Assembly (NCBI RefSeq): GCF_025602895.1
Contig: NW_026516290.1
Span: 62,001 to 126,000, forward strand
Reading direction: 5' to 3'
DNA length: 64,000 nucleotides
Source of the DNA: Polychytrium aggregatum
Lineage: Eukaryota; Chytridiomycota; Chytridiomycetes; Polychytriales
Positions 47,584 through 60,900 of this stretch are shown here, one piece after another. Each line of letters begins with the position of its first letter. Positions within the stretch are counted from its first letter, which is position 1. Position numbers and translations under genes: made by a program. The notes under the pieces were generated by a model. That model was not told where the DNA came from, ran no database searches, and was given only the letters and a program-made list of their open reading frames with translations.

Positions 47584-50500
47584 ATGGCTGGATCAAAGAA
47601 GAATAAAAAGTCGGGTGCCAAGAAGACCGCAGATCAACCCGCTCCGGCTGTGGAGCCTGCCGCCGCCGTAGAGCAGGCCCAGGAGCAGGCCCAGGAGCAG
47701 TCTCTCCATGAGCATGCCGCTGTGCCGGTTGACCCGCCAGGTATGTGTCGCTGTGTCCGATTGCGATTTGCTGGAGCTTGCGACCGCGGCTGTCGGCACT
47801 AACGATCCGGCTCTGTTCTGCCTCCCGATCGTCAGTCGAGTACCAGACCTTCCCCCTGACCGTTCTCCTGCCCCGAAACCAGGGCCAGCTTCAGTTCTTG
47901 GTGTGTATCTTGCCTCGGCGCCGGCAACTCGGAATGCGATGCGATGTGGTGCAATTTGATTCCAAGATCGTCCCTATGGATTGGCCTGTACTTGGGCCCC
48001 CGAGCGTCTATCCAGCTGTGCCGATAGCCTTGCTTGGTTGGAGGCTCCGCTGTGTCTGTCTGCCTGGCCGTCTTGTCTGAGGCTGCGTGCACATATCTCT
48101 GGGCGTCTGGTTTGGCAAGAAGTTGTCCAGCCGCTGATTGCCCTCTCTGACGCTTGTGTCGGCCAGGTCCATCCCCACGTCACCATCTCGGAGATCCGCC
48201 AGCTCATCTTTGACTCTCCAGAGGCCAAGTTTTACACCTGCTTCTATCTGACCTTCAGCGGCAAGCGCCTGACTGAGGTCACCGAGCTTGGCGATATCCC
48301 GGAGCTGTCAACCGATAGTGCTCTGCAGATGATGGAAGGTACGCTTCGTACTGGCTGCGAGCCACTCTCTGGCTGCCGACATCGCCCTGTCACTTGCGGA
48401 TTCTGAACCCGATGTGTCTCGCTTTCTTCCAGATGTCTATACCGACAGAGAGGTCCGTGTCCACATCACCCGATGCCGCGAGATCTTGACCAACTTCCAG
48501 TCGCCTATTCCAACCTTTGGCGTCGATCCCTCTCCCACGTTTCTGTCGACGATCAAAGTCGGCGAGCCTTTGGGTGAGTTTGTGCAGCCAGTCAGTGGGC
48601 AGAGCCGTCGCATTCACTGCTCGCATTCACTGACCTGTTTCGCTGGCTCCCGCCGGCCTGGGTCGGTCATAGATTCCAAGACCCACGCCTTCTCGGATTA
48701 CGACTTTGATCACCCTGCCGACAAGTCTTCTCTCTCGGACTTTGTTCCTGTCACCTGGAGCACCGAGGGCGAATTGTGTCTGAAGCAGCTGACCATCTCG
48801 GCCTGGAACCCGCCACCCTTCTACCGCAAAACAGCCGGCGATCTGATGTACCTCACTGCCGTCACCCTCGACGATCAAGCCTTGCACATCACGGCTTCGT
48901 CCTCGGGCTTCTTTGTCTCCAGCTCCACCGATGACACCTTTGATCCCAAGCCCCATCCGACTCGATCCGCTCGAGCACACACCTTGCCGGGCTGCTTGTC
49001 AAAGGCCAGCCCCTCCTTCGAGACTACTTTTGCCAAGGTTTTCCAGGACGCCACTGCCCGCCATCCTTTCGAGTACATCATCTCCAACTCAGGCGTCTAT
49101 CCCTGGGCCGTCCGCACCCGCAAGCACCGCGCCGATGCCGGCCGAGCTCTCGATGCCTATGTCAATGCTGCCGATGCCATGGAATCGTTTGGCGCCCGAG
49201 ACTGGAACGAGGAGCTCCAGACGGCTCGCGAGCTGCCCAAGGACAGCCCCCAGGAGCGGGTCCTGCGCGACCAAGCCATCTTCAAGCTGCACTCGGAGTT
49301 TGTCGATGCCTCGATCCGCGGTGCCATGGCCATCGTCGATCGCAGCGTCATGTCGCTGAACCCGAACGAGGTCGATCAGGCCCAGATGTTCCTGCACAAC
49401 AACATCTTCTTCTCATACGACCACCGCGAGAACTTTGAGCATATCGGCGGACCGGCTGCTGCCCATGTTGCCGTCAGCAAGGACGTTGATGGCGTTCGCG
49501 CCCTCTCCAACATTGATCTCGACGGCGTTTACACCCTCGGCACCACAGTCATCGATTGGAGAGGCTACCGCATCGTCGCGCAGACCATTGTGCCGGGCAT
49601 CCTCAAGGTTCAGAAGGAGAAGGAGTCTTCGATCAAGTACGGCTCTATCGATGGCCGAAACCATGTCGTGGCTGACAGCGAGTTCCACGAAGCCGCCGCC
49701 CAAATCGCCGAGGCTCTGCATCTGGACGAGCATCAGATCGTCGGCTCCGAGGGCTCCCATCAGCTTTATACTTCCATCGACACCAAGGTAGGCCCAAAGA
49801 CGTTTGGCTGTACTGGGCTGGCGCGATAGCCTCTACAGGGCCGTGCGTCATTCATGTGAAAAGTGATCGCAGGCTCGCCCCTCTGCATTCGCCCAACGAG
49901 CCCAAAGTCACCACCACTAACAGCCACTGACTTTGATCCGATTTGCCAGGGCGTTCTTGGAACGGACGGCCGCAAGTACTTCCTGGATCTGTACCGCATC
50001 ACCCCACTGGACACGATCTTCCTGCAGGAAACGGCCGAGGAGAGCGACATGCCCAAATACCCACACGGCATCCCTCTTCTCCGCACCGAGCTGATCGAGC
50101 ACTTTTACAGTCGCAAGGTCGAAGAGTTCCTCATCCAGAACCAGGAAAAGGTTGGTTTTGGTCCGACTCCCCGTGTCTGCGCGGGTAGTCGGGACTGCTG
50201 TAGATCGCTGTGTGCTGTTCCGAGATTTGCCGCTCGTTTGGCTGCCCGGGATCGCCTGGACAAACTTGGCTGTCGGGATGGTGACTCCATCAGCTCCGGA
50301 TGCTACAGAGGGGCGCCATGATCAGGCGGCTGCGTTCGTGCTGGCAATCTGGCGCAAGCAACAGCTTTGTTTGGCTCAACGACAACTTGAATGGATGTAA
50401 CTGACCGTGTCTTTGACCATATGGTTTGCCTATCCACAGCTGGCCAAGGCAAAAGGTTTGTGTTGCACCCCAACCACTGTTCACACTCCCAGATTGGTGT

Positions 50501-52780
50501 TTCTCCCCCTAACACGCATTTGCACATCTTTAGATGGCGAGATCGACCCCGAGTCCCTCAAGTTCAGCCTCAAGTTCAATGTGGATGCGCTGACTCAGTC
50601 TGTCGAAGGCGATGGCGCCGTGGCATCTTCTGAGCAAGAGGAGGTTGTCCGTGAAGCCTCTCGGTTCCTTAACGGCATTGCTCTGCCCAACTTGGTACGA
50701 CTTTGGGTGCAGCCCCACGCTGCTGCCTTTGCGGTCTGGATTGTGCATGTGCTCACCAGGATCCTCGCTGCAGGTCATCCAACTGGTCAACTACAGTCTG
50801 AACATCCCGATCGACGGCGAAGGGCTCACGCGCTTCTTCCACCGCCGCGGTGTCAACATGCGATACCTCGGCAAAATTGCCAAGCTCTTTGATGACCTCA
50901 AGGAGTCGCCTGTGGCCTACTTGAAGGTGCGTTCTGCGGCAGTCGATGCCCGCGGCATGGTGCCGAGATTTGCGACCCCCAAGGGCCTGTGACTGCCATT
51001 GCCTGCCAGCCGGACCGATGGACTCACATCTCGCCTCTCGTCCCATTAGGACCTCTGCATTCAGGAGATGATTGCCCGCGCCGCCAAGCATATCCTCCGC
51101 AAGCTGCTGCGCGACACTCCAGCCTTCCTGGTTGCCGAATGTGTTGCCCACTTTTTCAACTGCCTCCTCTCCAGCAGCGACGCCGTGCTCACGGCTAATC
51201 TGGACACATTCCACCAGAACGTCAGTAACCTGCGCGCACTCTGTACGATTTGACGTGTATTGTCTGGTGGTGACTCATTCAGGTGGCTGACGATGATTGA
51301 CGTTACTCTCAGGTCTTGGACGAATCGACGACCCTGCCCTTCTCGGACCTGACCCCGAGCAAGCTCTGGGGACTTGTGACCGAGGAGGTGGCCTGCCGCT
51401 TCCGATTTGCTCTGCCCAGCGACTTCAAGATCGCCAAGCCCACGCCCCTTGTTCGGTCGCTGTGCCTCAAAGTCGGTATCCAGATCGAGGCTCGTGGCTA
51501 CGATTGGACCTCTCGCCATGGCATCTTCACTGCGGCCGATATCATCAGTCTGTATCCTGTCGTCAAGCACGCCGAGCCCAAGGTAAGCCTTCGTCGCGTC
51601 TGGGCCTGCTTGCACAAGTCGCCGCCTCGGGCCTGGTGCCATTCTAGCTTGGCCAGCCTCGCTTACCTTGGAGCGCTGCTTGAGCTCGCCTCTCGTTGGC
51701 GATCGCTGCATGGGACATGCCGGCTCCGGTGTCTATGGGCAGAGGCGACAGCGGGCCGCACCTGTCGCTACCCAGGTCTGCAGTTCTCACTCCAGTCGCT
51801 TGCATTCACAGACCAACTTTGGCGACGATGCTGTTGACAGTGGCATCAATAGCCTGGACAGCAACCCTAAGCTCGGAACAGAGCTGCTCAACGAAGCTCT
51901 TTCCATCTACGAGCAAGTCTACGGCCCGATCCACCCAGACACACAGCGCCTCTACGGCCGTCTCGCCATGCTCCAACTGCAGGCGCAGGAGACAGAGGCT
52001 GCGCTATCTCTCCAAAGAAAGGCCGTCATTTGCACCGAGCGAATCTATGGTGTCGACGACCCTGAGACTGCTCAGCAATACGTAAGTCTTTGCGGCTGCA
52101 AGGAGCAGCATCGACGGCGCACCACCACTCCGCCTGGTGTCGACAACTGCCGCGCTCCTGTGCCATCAGCCGTGCTCACCACCCTGCCTCACCAATGACC
52201 TCCATCTGCCCCCCAGATGCACCTGGGCTACTTTGAGTTCCTGAACGGCAACACCAATCTGGCCCTCACATATATGCGCCACGCCGTCAAGTACTGGGAG
52301 TTGCTCTCGCTCTCTCATGCCAGCGCCGAGACACCAACGGCCGACGACCACATTGGTGCCATGCTGGCCAAGCTGGAGGACTGGGAGCTCTCCTTCAAGT
52401 TCTACGAGCGCTGCACCGAGAAGAACGAGGCTCTGCTGACAAAGGACCATCCGGCCACCATCCAGTCGTACCAGGCACTCACTCAGAGTGCTCTCAAGAT
52501 CGGAGACTTCCGCAAGGCTCTGAACATCCAGCGCTCTGTCTACAACTACTGCAAAGCCAAGCTGGGTGACGACCACGAGCGCACCAAGGAGATTGCCGAT
52601 ATTCTCAAGTCGCTGACCGAACGTGCGGTTCTGGAAGCTCGTTCGAAGCTGGAGCACGCCGCGGCTCCTGTCAAGACTGGCGGCGAGACCGTCGTTCCGG
52701 CCCAGCCATCGCAGCCCAGCGAGACCGGTGCCTCTGGCGCCAAGAAGAGTGGCAAGAAGGGCAAGTCCGCCGGAAAGTAG
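47584..52780 (+). CDS. CLU1: Clustered mitochondria protein Clu1
   Basis: Large conserved cytosolic RNA-binding TPR protein needed for normal mitochondrial distribution. Exons: 47584-47740, 47836-47900, 48167-48338, 48433-48573, 48673-49787, 49950-50150, 50440-50455, 50534-50694, 50774-50926, 51050-51220, 51313-51582, 51812-52081, 52217-52780 (1151 residues, all phases consistent). A Lys-rich N-terminus is followed by the Clu N-terminal beta-rich part. The central CLU domain has [49 protein letters not shown] and [16 protein letters not shown]-terminal TPRs include [18 protein letters not shown]. The end is Lys/Gly-rich. Exon 7 is a 16-nt micro-exon (LAKAK). The start of exon 12 is the least sure joint. 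A transposon sits just upstream. Confidence 0.93.
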
Positions 52781-53343
52781 CGGCGTCGAGTGTGCGTCCG
52801 TGCGACACAATCGATGAGCGAGCCCACGACATCCAGGGTGCCAACGAGGTCGTTTGGTTGAGGATCGAGGCGCATGTGTCGCTCGCGCGAGCCGCCGATA
52901 TGGCAGATTTCGCTCTGGAGCCGATGCCATCTCCATAGGCCGGTCGATGATGCAGCCGTTGCAAAATATAGCCAATCCAATAAAAACGGACACCCCGGAT
53001 GTTGAACAAATATGTTATCACTCAAAACATCGCGTGCTGGCCATGACCGTTCAGTGATGTGCTTCTGGATCTCAAGCAAGGACGCTTTCTCGCCCAGATG
53101 GCTCCCCGCAAGCGAAAGGCACCACCCAGGCGACGGCGATTCATGCGACTCGATCTCCAGGTGTGCGCTCTCTCGTCCCATTGGACAGCGCCATTTTCCG
53201 CGCGCCAGCCAATCAAAAATTGAGCAGTCACGCCACATCCCAGCCAGCACCGCCATTCGAGCCTGCAACTGTCTCTTCCAGGCTCCCAGCACGATCACCC
53301 CCCGACTCCATCATCTCCCCTGCGGACCAAGCCTGCACCCACC
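52781..53343. other. Intergenic region CLU1/ERG24
   Basis: 563 bp holding a solo transposon end (separate entry) and a C/T-rich ERG24 leader. Confidence 0.6.
52967..53056 (+). mobile_element. Solo end (relic) of the Fanzor-carrying transposon family
   Basis: Starts with TA and matches the right end of the 43503-47244 element read inward. The terminal repeat (GCCAATCCAATAAAAACGGA) is shared, then scattered matches follow. The end CGTGCTGGCCATGACCGTTC corresponds to the bases around the transposase start of the full element. Similarity stops there, and the reading frame hits a stop after four codons. It is therefore a truncated, dead copy about 90 bp long. Confidence 0.8.
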
Positions 53344-54988
53344 ATGGCCGCCGGAAGCAGCACCGTCGCCGAAAAGAACCGCGAGCTCAATGTGCGCACC
53401 ACCTCCTACGAATTCTTCGGGCCCGTGGGCGCCGCTGTGTTGGTGCCGCTCCTGATCGTCACCACCCTGGGCCTGTTCCCGCTGTGCACCAAGGAGAGCT
53501 GCTCGCCGCTGGTGCTGGTCACGGACCCGCAGTCCGTGCTGGACAACATTGCGGCCCTCAAGTGGTGGGACTGGAAGGCCGCTGGAGTGTATATGCTCTG
53601 GATTAGCTTCCATTTTGTTGGCTACCTCGTCGTCCCTGGCAGGATCATCGAGGGCACGATGCTCCGCAACAACAGTCGCCTCAAGTACAAGATCAACGGC
53701 CTGACCATGGCATACCTGACGGCCGCTCTGCTCGGCGGTGCCTTGTACTTCTACGGGCTCGCCCCGTTCGTGTGGATTGCCGAGAACACCCTGCCACTGT
53801 GCACGGCCGCAACCGCCTACGCACTTGCCCAGGCAACGTTCTTGTACCTGTACTCGTTCCGCTCGAACACACCGCTGATGTCGCTCGTGGGCAACTCGGG
53901 CAACTTTATCTACGACTTTTGGATGGGACGCGAGCTGAACCCCCGTCTCGGCTTTCTGGATCTCAAGTACCTGTGCGAGCTGCGACCGGGGCTCATCCTC
54001 TGGGCCATTTTGAACCTGAGCTACGCCGCCAAACAGTACCATGAGCTCGGCCGGGTCACCAACTCGATGATCCTCGTACAAATCTTTGAGATTTACTACG
54101 TGCTCGATGCGCTGATTAACGAAGAGGCAATCCTCACGACCATGGACATTATCCAGGATGGTTTCGGGTAGGCGAGCGCCCACGATGCAACGTGCTCCGT
54201 TTCGCTGACTCGGAGGATGTACTAATGTCTTAATTCCTGCCGTGTCCCCCCGCTGTCGTTGGCTACGCCCAACTTGCCCACATCCAGGTTTATGTTGACC
54301 TATGGAGGTGAGCCCCTGACGACGGCACCTGCATGTGAACTCGGGGTCGTATGCTGCCGCATCGGCAGCTGGCTCTTTCCAAGATCTAACACGCACTGGC
54401 CGGCCTTTCCTCTCCCCAGATCTGGTTTGGGTTCCCTTTGTGTACACCCTGCAAGCCCGCTACCTCACCCTGTATCCCATCGATCTCAGCCCCGCCGCCC
54501 TCGGTGGCATCCTGCTGGTCAAGATCATTGGCTTCTACATCTTCCGCAGCTCGAATCTGCAGAAGAATGACTTTAGAGCCAAGCCCGACGCCCCGCATGT
54601 CAAGAACCTCAAGTTCATCCAAACGGCCTCCGGCACGCGGCTGCTTGTGGACGGCTGGTGGAAGTGGTCCCGCCATATGAACTACCTTGGTAAGCACGGA
54701 GAACATCCAACTCGGAGCATAAGAGAAGGCGACATCCAGACCCTTCTTGCGCAGTACACTAACGCCGTCCAACGTTCCGCATCTGCAGGCGACTGGATCA
54801 TGGGAATTGCGTGGTGCCTGCCCTGTGGCTTTGGCCATGCTATTCCGTACTTTTATGCCCTGTACTTTGCCCTCTTGCTGGTCCACCGAAGCCTCCGCGA
54901 CGAAGAAAAGTGCCAGCACAAGTACGGCAAGTACTGGGACGAGTACCGACAGAAGGTGCCCTACTATATCGTCCCCTATATCTACTAA
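53344..54988 (+). CDS. ERG24: C-14 sterol reductase
   Basis: ER multi-pass enzyme of the ERG4/ERG24/lamin-B-receptor family. It reduces the C14-C15 double bond left by CYP51, using NADPH, in ergosterol synthesis, and is the target of morpholine fungicides. Exons: 53344-54167, 54288-54307, 54420-54689, 54789-54988 (437 residues, as in yeast). ERG24-like features: YEFFGPVGAAVLVPLL at the N-terminus, then WWDWKAAGVYMLW, VPGRIIEGTMLRNNSRLKYK and INGLTMAYL. The C-terminal family signature is LLVHRSLRDEEKCQHKYGKY and WDEYRQKVPYYIVPYIY. Exon 2 is only 20 nt. The N-terminal region separates it from the related ERG4. Confidence 0.92.
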
Positions 54989-55442
54989 GCAGCCGCTCGG
55001 CGTGCTTGCGTGAATATACTCTGTGCAGCCTCCATAGAGCCTCCATAGAGCCTGCGGCCAGACGAGATGCATCCCATCGGGTGTTGACGGGACGCAGCCC
55101 GACCGCATCCTCGCTCGTCCAGCACCGTCTCGCTCCAAACAGAGGCTCACGGTGACTCATTCCAGTCTCATCCGCCCCTCGGTTTCTCCTCGGTCCCCTC
55201 TCGGCCACCCCTCGGTCTCCTCTCGGCCGCCCCTCGCCGCCCCTCGCCGCCCTCGCTTCCGATCGACGCTGCTCGAATCGTATCAACTCATGATTACTCC
55301 TTCGCGGTCCACTCGCCCTCCTCTGTCCCCATCATCTGATCCGACGCCCGCCGTGCTTGTTTCTCTCGCATTGTTCTTGCGTCGCTCTTGCGTCGCTGTC
55401 GACGTATAAATACTACCCCGCGCTGCCTGCGACTCGCCTGCC
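54989..55442. promoter_or_regulatory. Intergenic region with TATA box
   Basis: 454 bp between ERG24 and the next gene, C/T-rich in its second half, with TATAAATA at 55405. Confidence 0.5.
55405..55412 (+). promoter_or_regulatory. TATA box
   Basis: TATAAATA, 38 bp upstream of the ATG at 55443. The spacing would leave a very short 5' leader, or translation may start at the later ATG (55524). Confidence 0.6.
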
Positions 55443-57379
55443 ATGTCCAATATCCACTACATCTATCCCGATTCTGTTCCTCCTTCATCCACCCCCACTC
55501 CCCTGTCCTATAGCACCGTAACCATGATCTCTTCTCCCCTCACCGGTCTGCCAAAGACCACCATCTCGGACCAGATCCCTTCCGACGAGAAAGATCTCTT
55601 GAACACGCTCCACAAGTTCCGGCACTCGCTGAACAAGTGGAAGCGCGAGAGCCACAATAACGTCACCCTCGCCGACATCAACCACCACTGCGTCGAGCTC
55701 GGCAAGGTATGCGAGCATCCGCTCTCTGTGCATTGTCTGTGCTTTGCTCGTGCTCTTGCCAGCTCTTGTCTCGGCACTGGGTGCATGGTAAACTCAGCCC
55801 ATCGTCTCGTTCTATGCTCTGTCGATACTCATTGTGCTCGCCTTCGCATCCCCCACGCCCCCCTTCTCCATCCGCCTTCGCACCCGTCCCTTCCCCTGCC
55901 CCTGGCTCTCTCTCCCTCCAAGATGATGCAGTGTCTGCGGGAGGTGCGAGAAAAGCGTGGCGGTCTGCCCGGCGACCCCAACAGACTCGACGTCGTCCTC
56001 GACTCGGTCTGGGGAACCCTCTTCAACCTCTGGGGCAAGGTCGCCTCGGTCGACGAGAAGCTCTATCCCACCTACACCCATCTGATTGCCATCTCGCGCA
56101 AGCTCGACGAGTACAAGCGAACAGGCGCTTTCACCATCGAGGACGTTACGGCGTACCAGCTGCGCGTCGCCCAGATCGAGAACAAAAATGTCATTGACGG
56201 CAAGTTCATCAGCCCCCGAGCGGCTGCCGACCCCGATACGCCCAGCCCGCCGGTTGTCCTTGGCGGCCAGGCTGTGCTCATGGGTCTTCTCAACCGCATC
56301 CGTAAGTACTTGCTCTCTGGGTGTCTCGCGGATCCTTTCTGCGTGTGCCTGCCTGTTGCGACGAGCGATCCCTCCATGGCAGCACTCTTAACTCCTGTCC
56401 CTCGCGGTTTCGCTCCCTGGCCCATTCGCACGTTCCCACAGACCGCACCCTGGAGTATCTGCTGGGCATTGCCGACTCGGTTGCTCCCGAAATGCAAACC
56501 ATCTATGCAAAGCTCATGGAAACCTCCAAGACTCTGCAAAAGTACGAGCACTCCAAGACCTACACCCTGGACAGCCTATACCCCATCCAAACCAACCTCA
56601 CCGAAATCGACAGCCTGCGCGTCAATGGCTCGTTTGTGCTGAAGGACGGCTCGATCCCCGCCGGCCAGGCGGCCCTGATCGGCCTGCTGGACTCGTGCTT
56701 CGAGACCCTGCACCGTCTTGTTTCGTCCAAGGACGAAGTCACTGGCCCGCTGCGCCCGCTGTACGAGGAGCTCTCCAAGATCCACGCCGATCTGGAATCG
56801 GTCCTTGTGTCGGACCGACGATGGGAGGTCACTGCTGCCGACCTCGAGCCCATGCAGGCCCGTCTCGTCGAGATCGATCGCTCCAGCGTCAACGGCATCT
56901 TTTATGGCGAGTCCACGGGCGAGATCCCCGCCGGCCAGGCCGTCATCCACTACTTGCTCCACCAGTGCTTCAATCTCATCCATGCCATGCTCTCGGACGC
57001 CACGCCGGTCTCCGATGCACTCTCTGGCATATATGAGCTGCTGGTGACCTGCCGCGACCGCCTGCGGGAATCCAGAAAGATCTTTGTCCGCCAGCAGAAG
57101 CTCGATGAAATCCAGCCCGAACTGGACGCCATCGCCGGCATCCTCAAGACACTGGAAGACTCCAAGCGCAACGGTGTCTTTTACGGCACCGAGTTCCTCA
57201 GCGCAGACACGGAGATGTTCCAGGAAGACTCGAGCTATCCGGCCTCGATGGAGATTCCCGAAGGCCAGGCCATCCTCTCTTCGCTGCTGAGCGAATGCTA
57301 CGAACGACTGCGCGAGCTCCGTGTCGTTCTGCTCTGGAACAGCACCACGGATGCCCCGCCTGTCGCCTCTGAGATCTGA
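55443..57379 (+). CDS. DUF2408-like fungal protein
   Basis: Soluble, mostly helical protein of 526 residues, resembling the fungal DUF2408 family; molecular role unknown. Exons: 55443-55706, 55923-56301, 56442-57379 (phases consistent). It contains four related segments. Each has a helical stretch (for instance YPTYTHLIAISRKLDEY) and then an (I/V)xxGQAxLxxLL motif: VVLGGQAVLMGLL, SIPAGQAALIGLL, EIPAGQAVIHYLL and EIPEGQAILSSLL. An internal repeat is therefore clear even without the family name. A second in-frame ATG lies at 55524 (MISSPLTG). Confidence 0.75.
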
Positions 57380-57925
57380 TGATTCTCTGCGACCTTTTTC
57401 TTCCTTTCCTTTCACTACTGTTATGATGATTTTTTGGCCCCAGCTGCATCCTTCTGATCGCTTTCAGTCAGCCCCTGGCACGTTTGAATCTTTGCTCCGC
57501 GATTCGCACGGCGCTGTGCCTACTGGGCGTCTGCCCGAGCGCATCATTTGAGGATAGCTTCTGTTCGAATACACCCACTGTACAGATCCTCCAGAATATC
57601 TCGTGGCGAGTGGGCTGGCGGAGTGATCAGCAGAGAGCGGTTGATTCCTCGCCGCCACTGTCGCTCTCTGTTCCGGATCGAGATCGGCCTCTCCAGATGT
57701 CGATACGACCGACATGGTCTCTCCAGACGAACATTCGGATCCGCCCGGCGCTGCCCCTCCCGCAGAGCGACACCGGCCATCCGCATGTTTGTGGCCCGCA
57801 ATTTGGCGGGAATCGGGTGTGTGCCAGCGCAAGTGCCCAGGGAGCGGACTGGCCAAGAAAGCCGACTTTCTTCGTCCCACAACCACCCCTCATTATCAAC
57901 CAGCTTGGCCGGCACCGACTGCACC
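57380..57925. other. Intergenic region
   Basis: 546 bp; a T-rich 3' flank of the DUF2408-like gene, then no recognisable feature before the permease start. Confidence 0.5.
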
Positions 57926-60900
57926 ATGGAAACCGATATCTCCAAGAACACGGGCGTGCTCGACCGTCCAGACGGTGGGGCCAGCATCTACCAGCAAATC
58001 GACATGCTCCGAGACCACATTGATCGCGCACAGCCGCCCGAGAAGCCTCTGCCTGTGATGGCATCGCATCGAGGCCGACTTTTCTCGGCTGCCTCGCAGC
58101 TGTGGCTCCTCTTCGTCTATCTTCTGCGAGATGCGCGCAAGAATAAGCGCCCGCTGCTCATGGGATGCACCGCAATCGCCCTCGTTGTGGCAATTCTCAG
58201 GTGAGCAGCCCAAGACGCTGTCGGGGGTGGGTGCTCGTCGATCGGATCTGCAACTGGAGCTCGGGCTGCGGAGAAGTGCGTTCCCACGCAAGTCGGTGCT
58301 TGACCCAGCGGCAATATCGCTGCGTCGGTGCGAGGCAAAGGCCACCACTTATCCGTAGTTCGGGCCCATTCGATCCCTGGTGCACTCAATGCTGCCTAAA
58401 ACCAAAGTGCCGCACAAGACTTTGTCTCGAAGGCACCTCTCATCTTTCTCAAGCTCTCGGAAGACATTGTGAGTTATCCGTCCGTTATCGAGGGTTCCAG
58501 CCCATCAGCCAGTCGGCTTAGAAGCCAGGAAGCATGTTTCCGCAGCCAAATCCTGCACTCTCGTATCTGATGCGGTTCGATACCAGCGAGCTTGATCCCC
58601 CCCAACTCGATACGTTGCTGGAACTAACGAATGGTTCTTCGCCCACGCTCTGCAGATCGGAGAATACGATTTGGTTGGTGTTGCCGGCAACCCGAGGGGG
58701 ACCTGTGCAGGAATACGAATTGGGCCTGCGCTCTGCGGGATATGCTGTTTCTGCACATGCGTCTAGGCAGGGAACAGGATTGACATCTGATTGCCACCCG
58801 GCCTGGACTCTAAATAATCCATTTTGGCCTGCCAGCTCTGCGTCGGCCAATCGACGTCGGCCCAGCCGATCCCTCTTCTCAACTTCACTTCGCTGAACGC
58901 GGCACTGGACGGCACAACCTCACTCGAGGGTGCATCGCCGAGATGGCTGTTCCCGTCAAGAATCAGGAACAGTCAAAATGCGTCGGACTGGAAGCATGCC
59001 TATCTGCTTGTCGTTGACTTTGAGCTGGAGAAGGTGAGCAGACAGCGGCCTGAGTTTGGATCGACATGTGGGCTCATCTCTGGACGTCCTGAGGCCACTT
59101 CCTCTTTGTCCAAGAACGTTCCAAACTCAACCATCCTCGGCTTACGCTCGGCCAGCGAATCGGTCTTGCCAGTTCTTGGCCGTACCAAGAGCTGTCGCAA
59201 GGTCAGATCTCGATCACAGCGTCGCTCCTTCCGCAAATCCACGTCGAGCCCAACAGCAACCAAAACGCAACCGTCCAACTCGCGCTTGCAGACTATCTCC
59301 AGGTATAGGGCTTGTTCTCGTCGCTCAGCGTTTTTGACGATGCAAGCTCTACAGAAACAGCGCTACGTAGCTACGAAAGTGGCGTTGGGGGAGGGCAAGA
59401 GTTGCCGAGTCACCTCGTCTGGCCCTGATACGACTCAGTGCTGATTCTTGCCCGTATTCAGCTCAGCTTGCCATCCCTTGGTGTCGCAGGACAGGGCGGC
59501 CCATCCCAAAGCTTTGATGTCCTGAGTGCTGTACTGCCACCCGGATCCAACTACACCCTCAGTCCGCTCTTTGTTTCTCTGCTGAATCCAACGCTGGCCA
59601 ACACGATCAGCGAATCGTTTTCAAAAGGTGTGCGTGTTGTTCCGGAAGCCATCTTTGATTGACCCGTGCCTAGTGCTGATAATTGATCATTGCTCTGTGT
59701 CCCGGAGCAGATTCATCTGGAAATTACATTGTCGATCAGAACGGCGTCACAAACTTTGTCAACAACTCGCCTCAATACCAGTTCAACAACAGCTTCGTTG
59801 GTGAGTACGGCTGGCGCCACCACTCGGATGAAGCCATCTCATGCGCTAACCCCACATGCGGCTGCATCGGTTCTTTCCGCTGACAAGTCATGGATGGCCT
59901 TGAGTCTCCATTCGGAAAGTATCCCAGCAGCATCGGCAATGTCATTCTGATGGACTATCAGACTGCGCAAGCCTGGGGGCAAAACATTCTCGTTCAGGCA
60001 CAAAACGACAGTGTCCTGGGACTTGTGCTCTCGCTCTCGCAGTCTCCGAATGGCACGAGCGGGTTTGATCCATCAACCTTCCGCCTCAAGGTGAGTGTGT
60101 TGGCGAGCATGCGTTGTATACATCCCTTCAATATGTTCTCGCACTAACGTGCCATCATGGCGCTCTCATCACAGGATTACACGATGCTGGTTTCGATGAT
60201 GATGGCAGATCGCGTGCAAAGCTACCTCGAGGATGCCACCGCAAGGGTCGGGGACCTCATTTCATTCTCGAACGACGTTTTCCTGCGGCTGGGCACCGAC
60301 TACCCCATGCGATGCTACGATTTGCTATCAAACTCGTTGGATGTCACGGATTTGTTCCGAGTGTACTTTCAGCAGGTAACCACACTGGAGCCAAGGTTCA
60401 TTTGGTGGCTGCGCTAAGGAAGAGACAATCACGGCCATACCCTGTTTGTTGCAATCACACTGCTTTCGTCTGGCTCATGGACATTCGCTACCGCTTGTCG
60501 CTGTTTTCTTCCAGGCCCTGCTCGTCGTTGTAATCGTGCTCGTGTTTCTGGGATGCCTGGTTATCTACTCAGTCCTCCTGACCAACGTGTCCGAAAAGAC
60601 ATATGAGTTTGGAATGCTTCGGATGCTTGGCATGTCTCATGGGCATATTGTCAATCTACTGATCTCGCAGGTATGGCTGGGTCTGCTGCACCTGGATTGT
60701 AGACAACCAAGGATGTCTTGGAAAGATCACCCGACACGCTGCAATACTGACAATATTGTGCTATCACACACCGACTTTCAAACGGTGCCTTTGCCGAACA
60801 TCGCTTTGAACCCTGCAAGTATCTGTTTTTGGCAATTCCAGGCGTCAGCGTTGGGCTGTTGGTCGGATTCCTGATCTCGCTTGGAAGCAACGGCTACATA

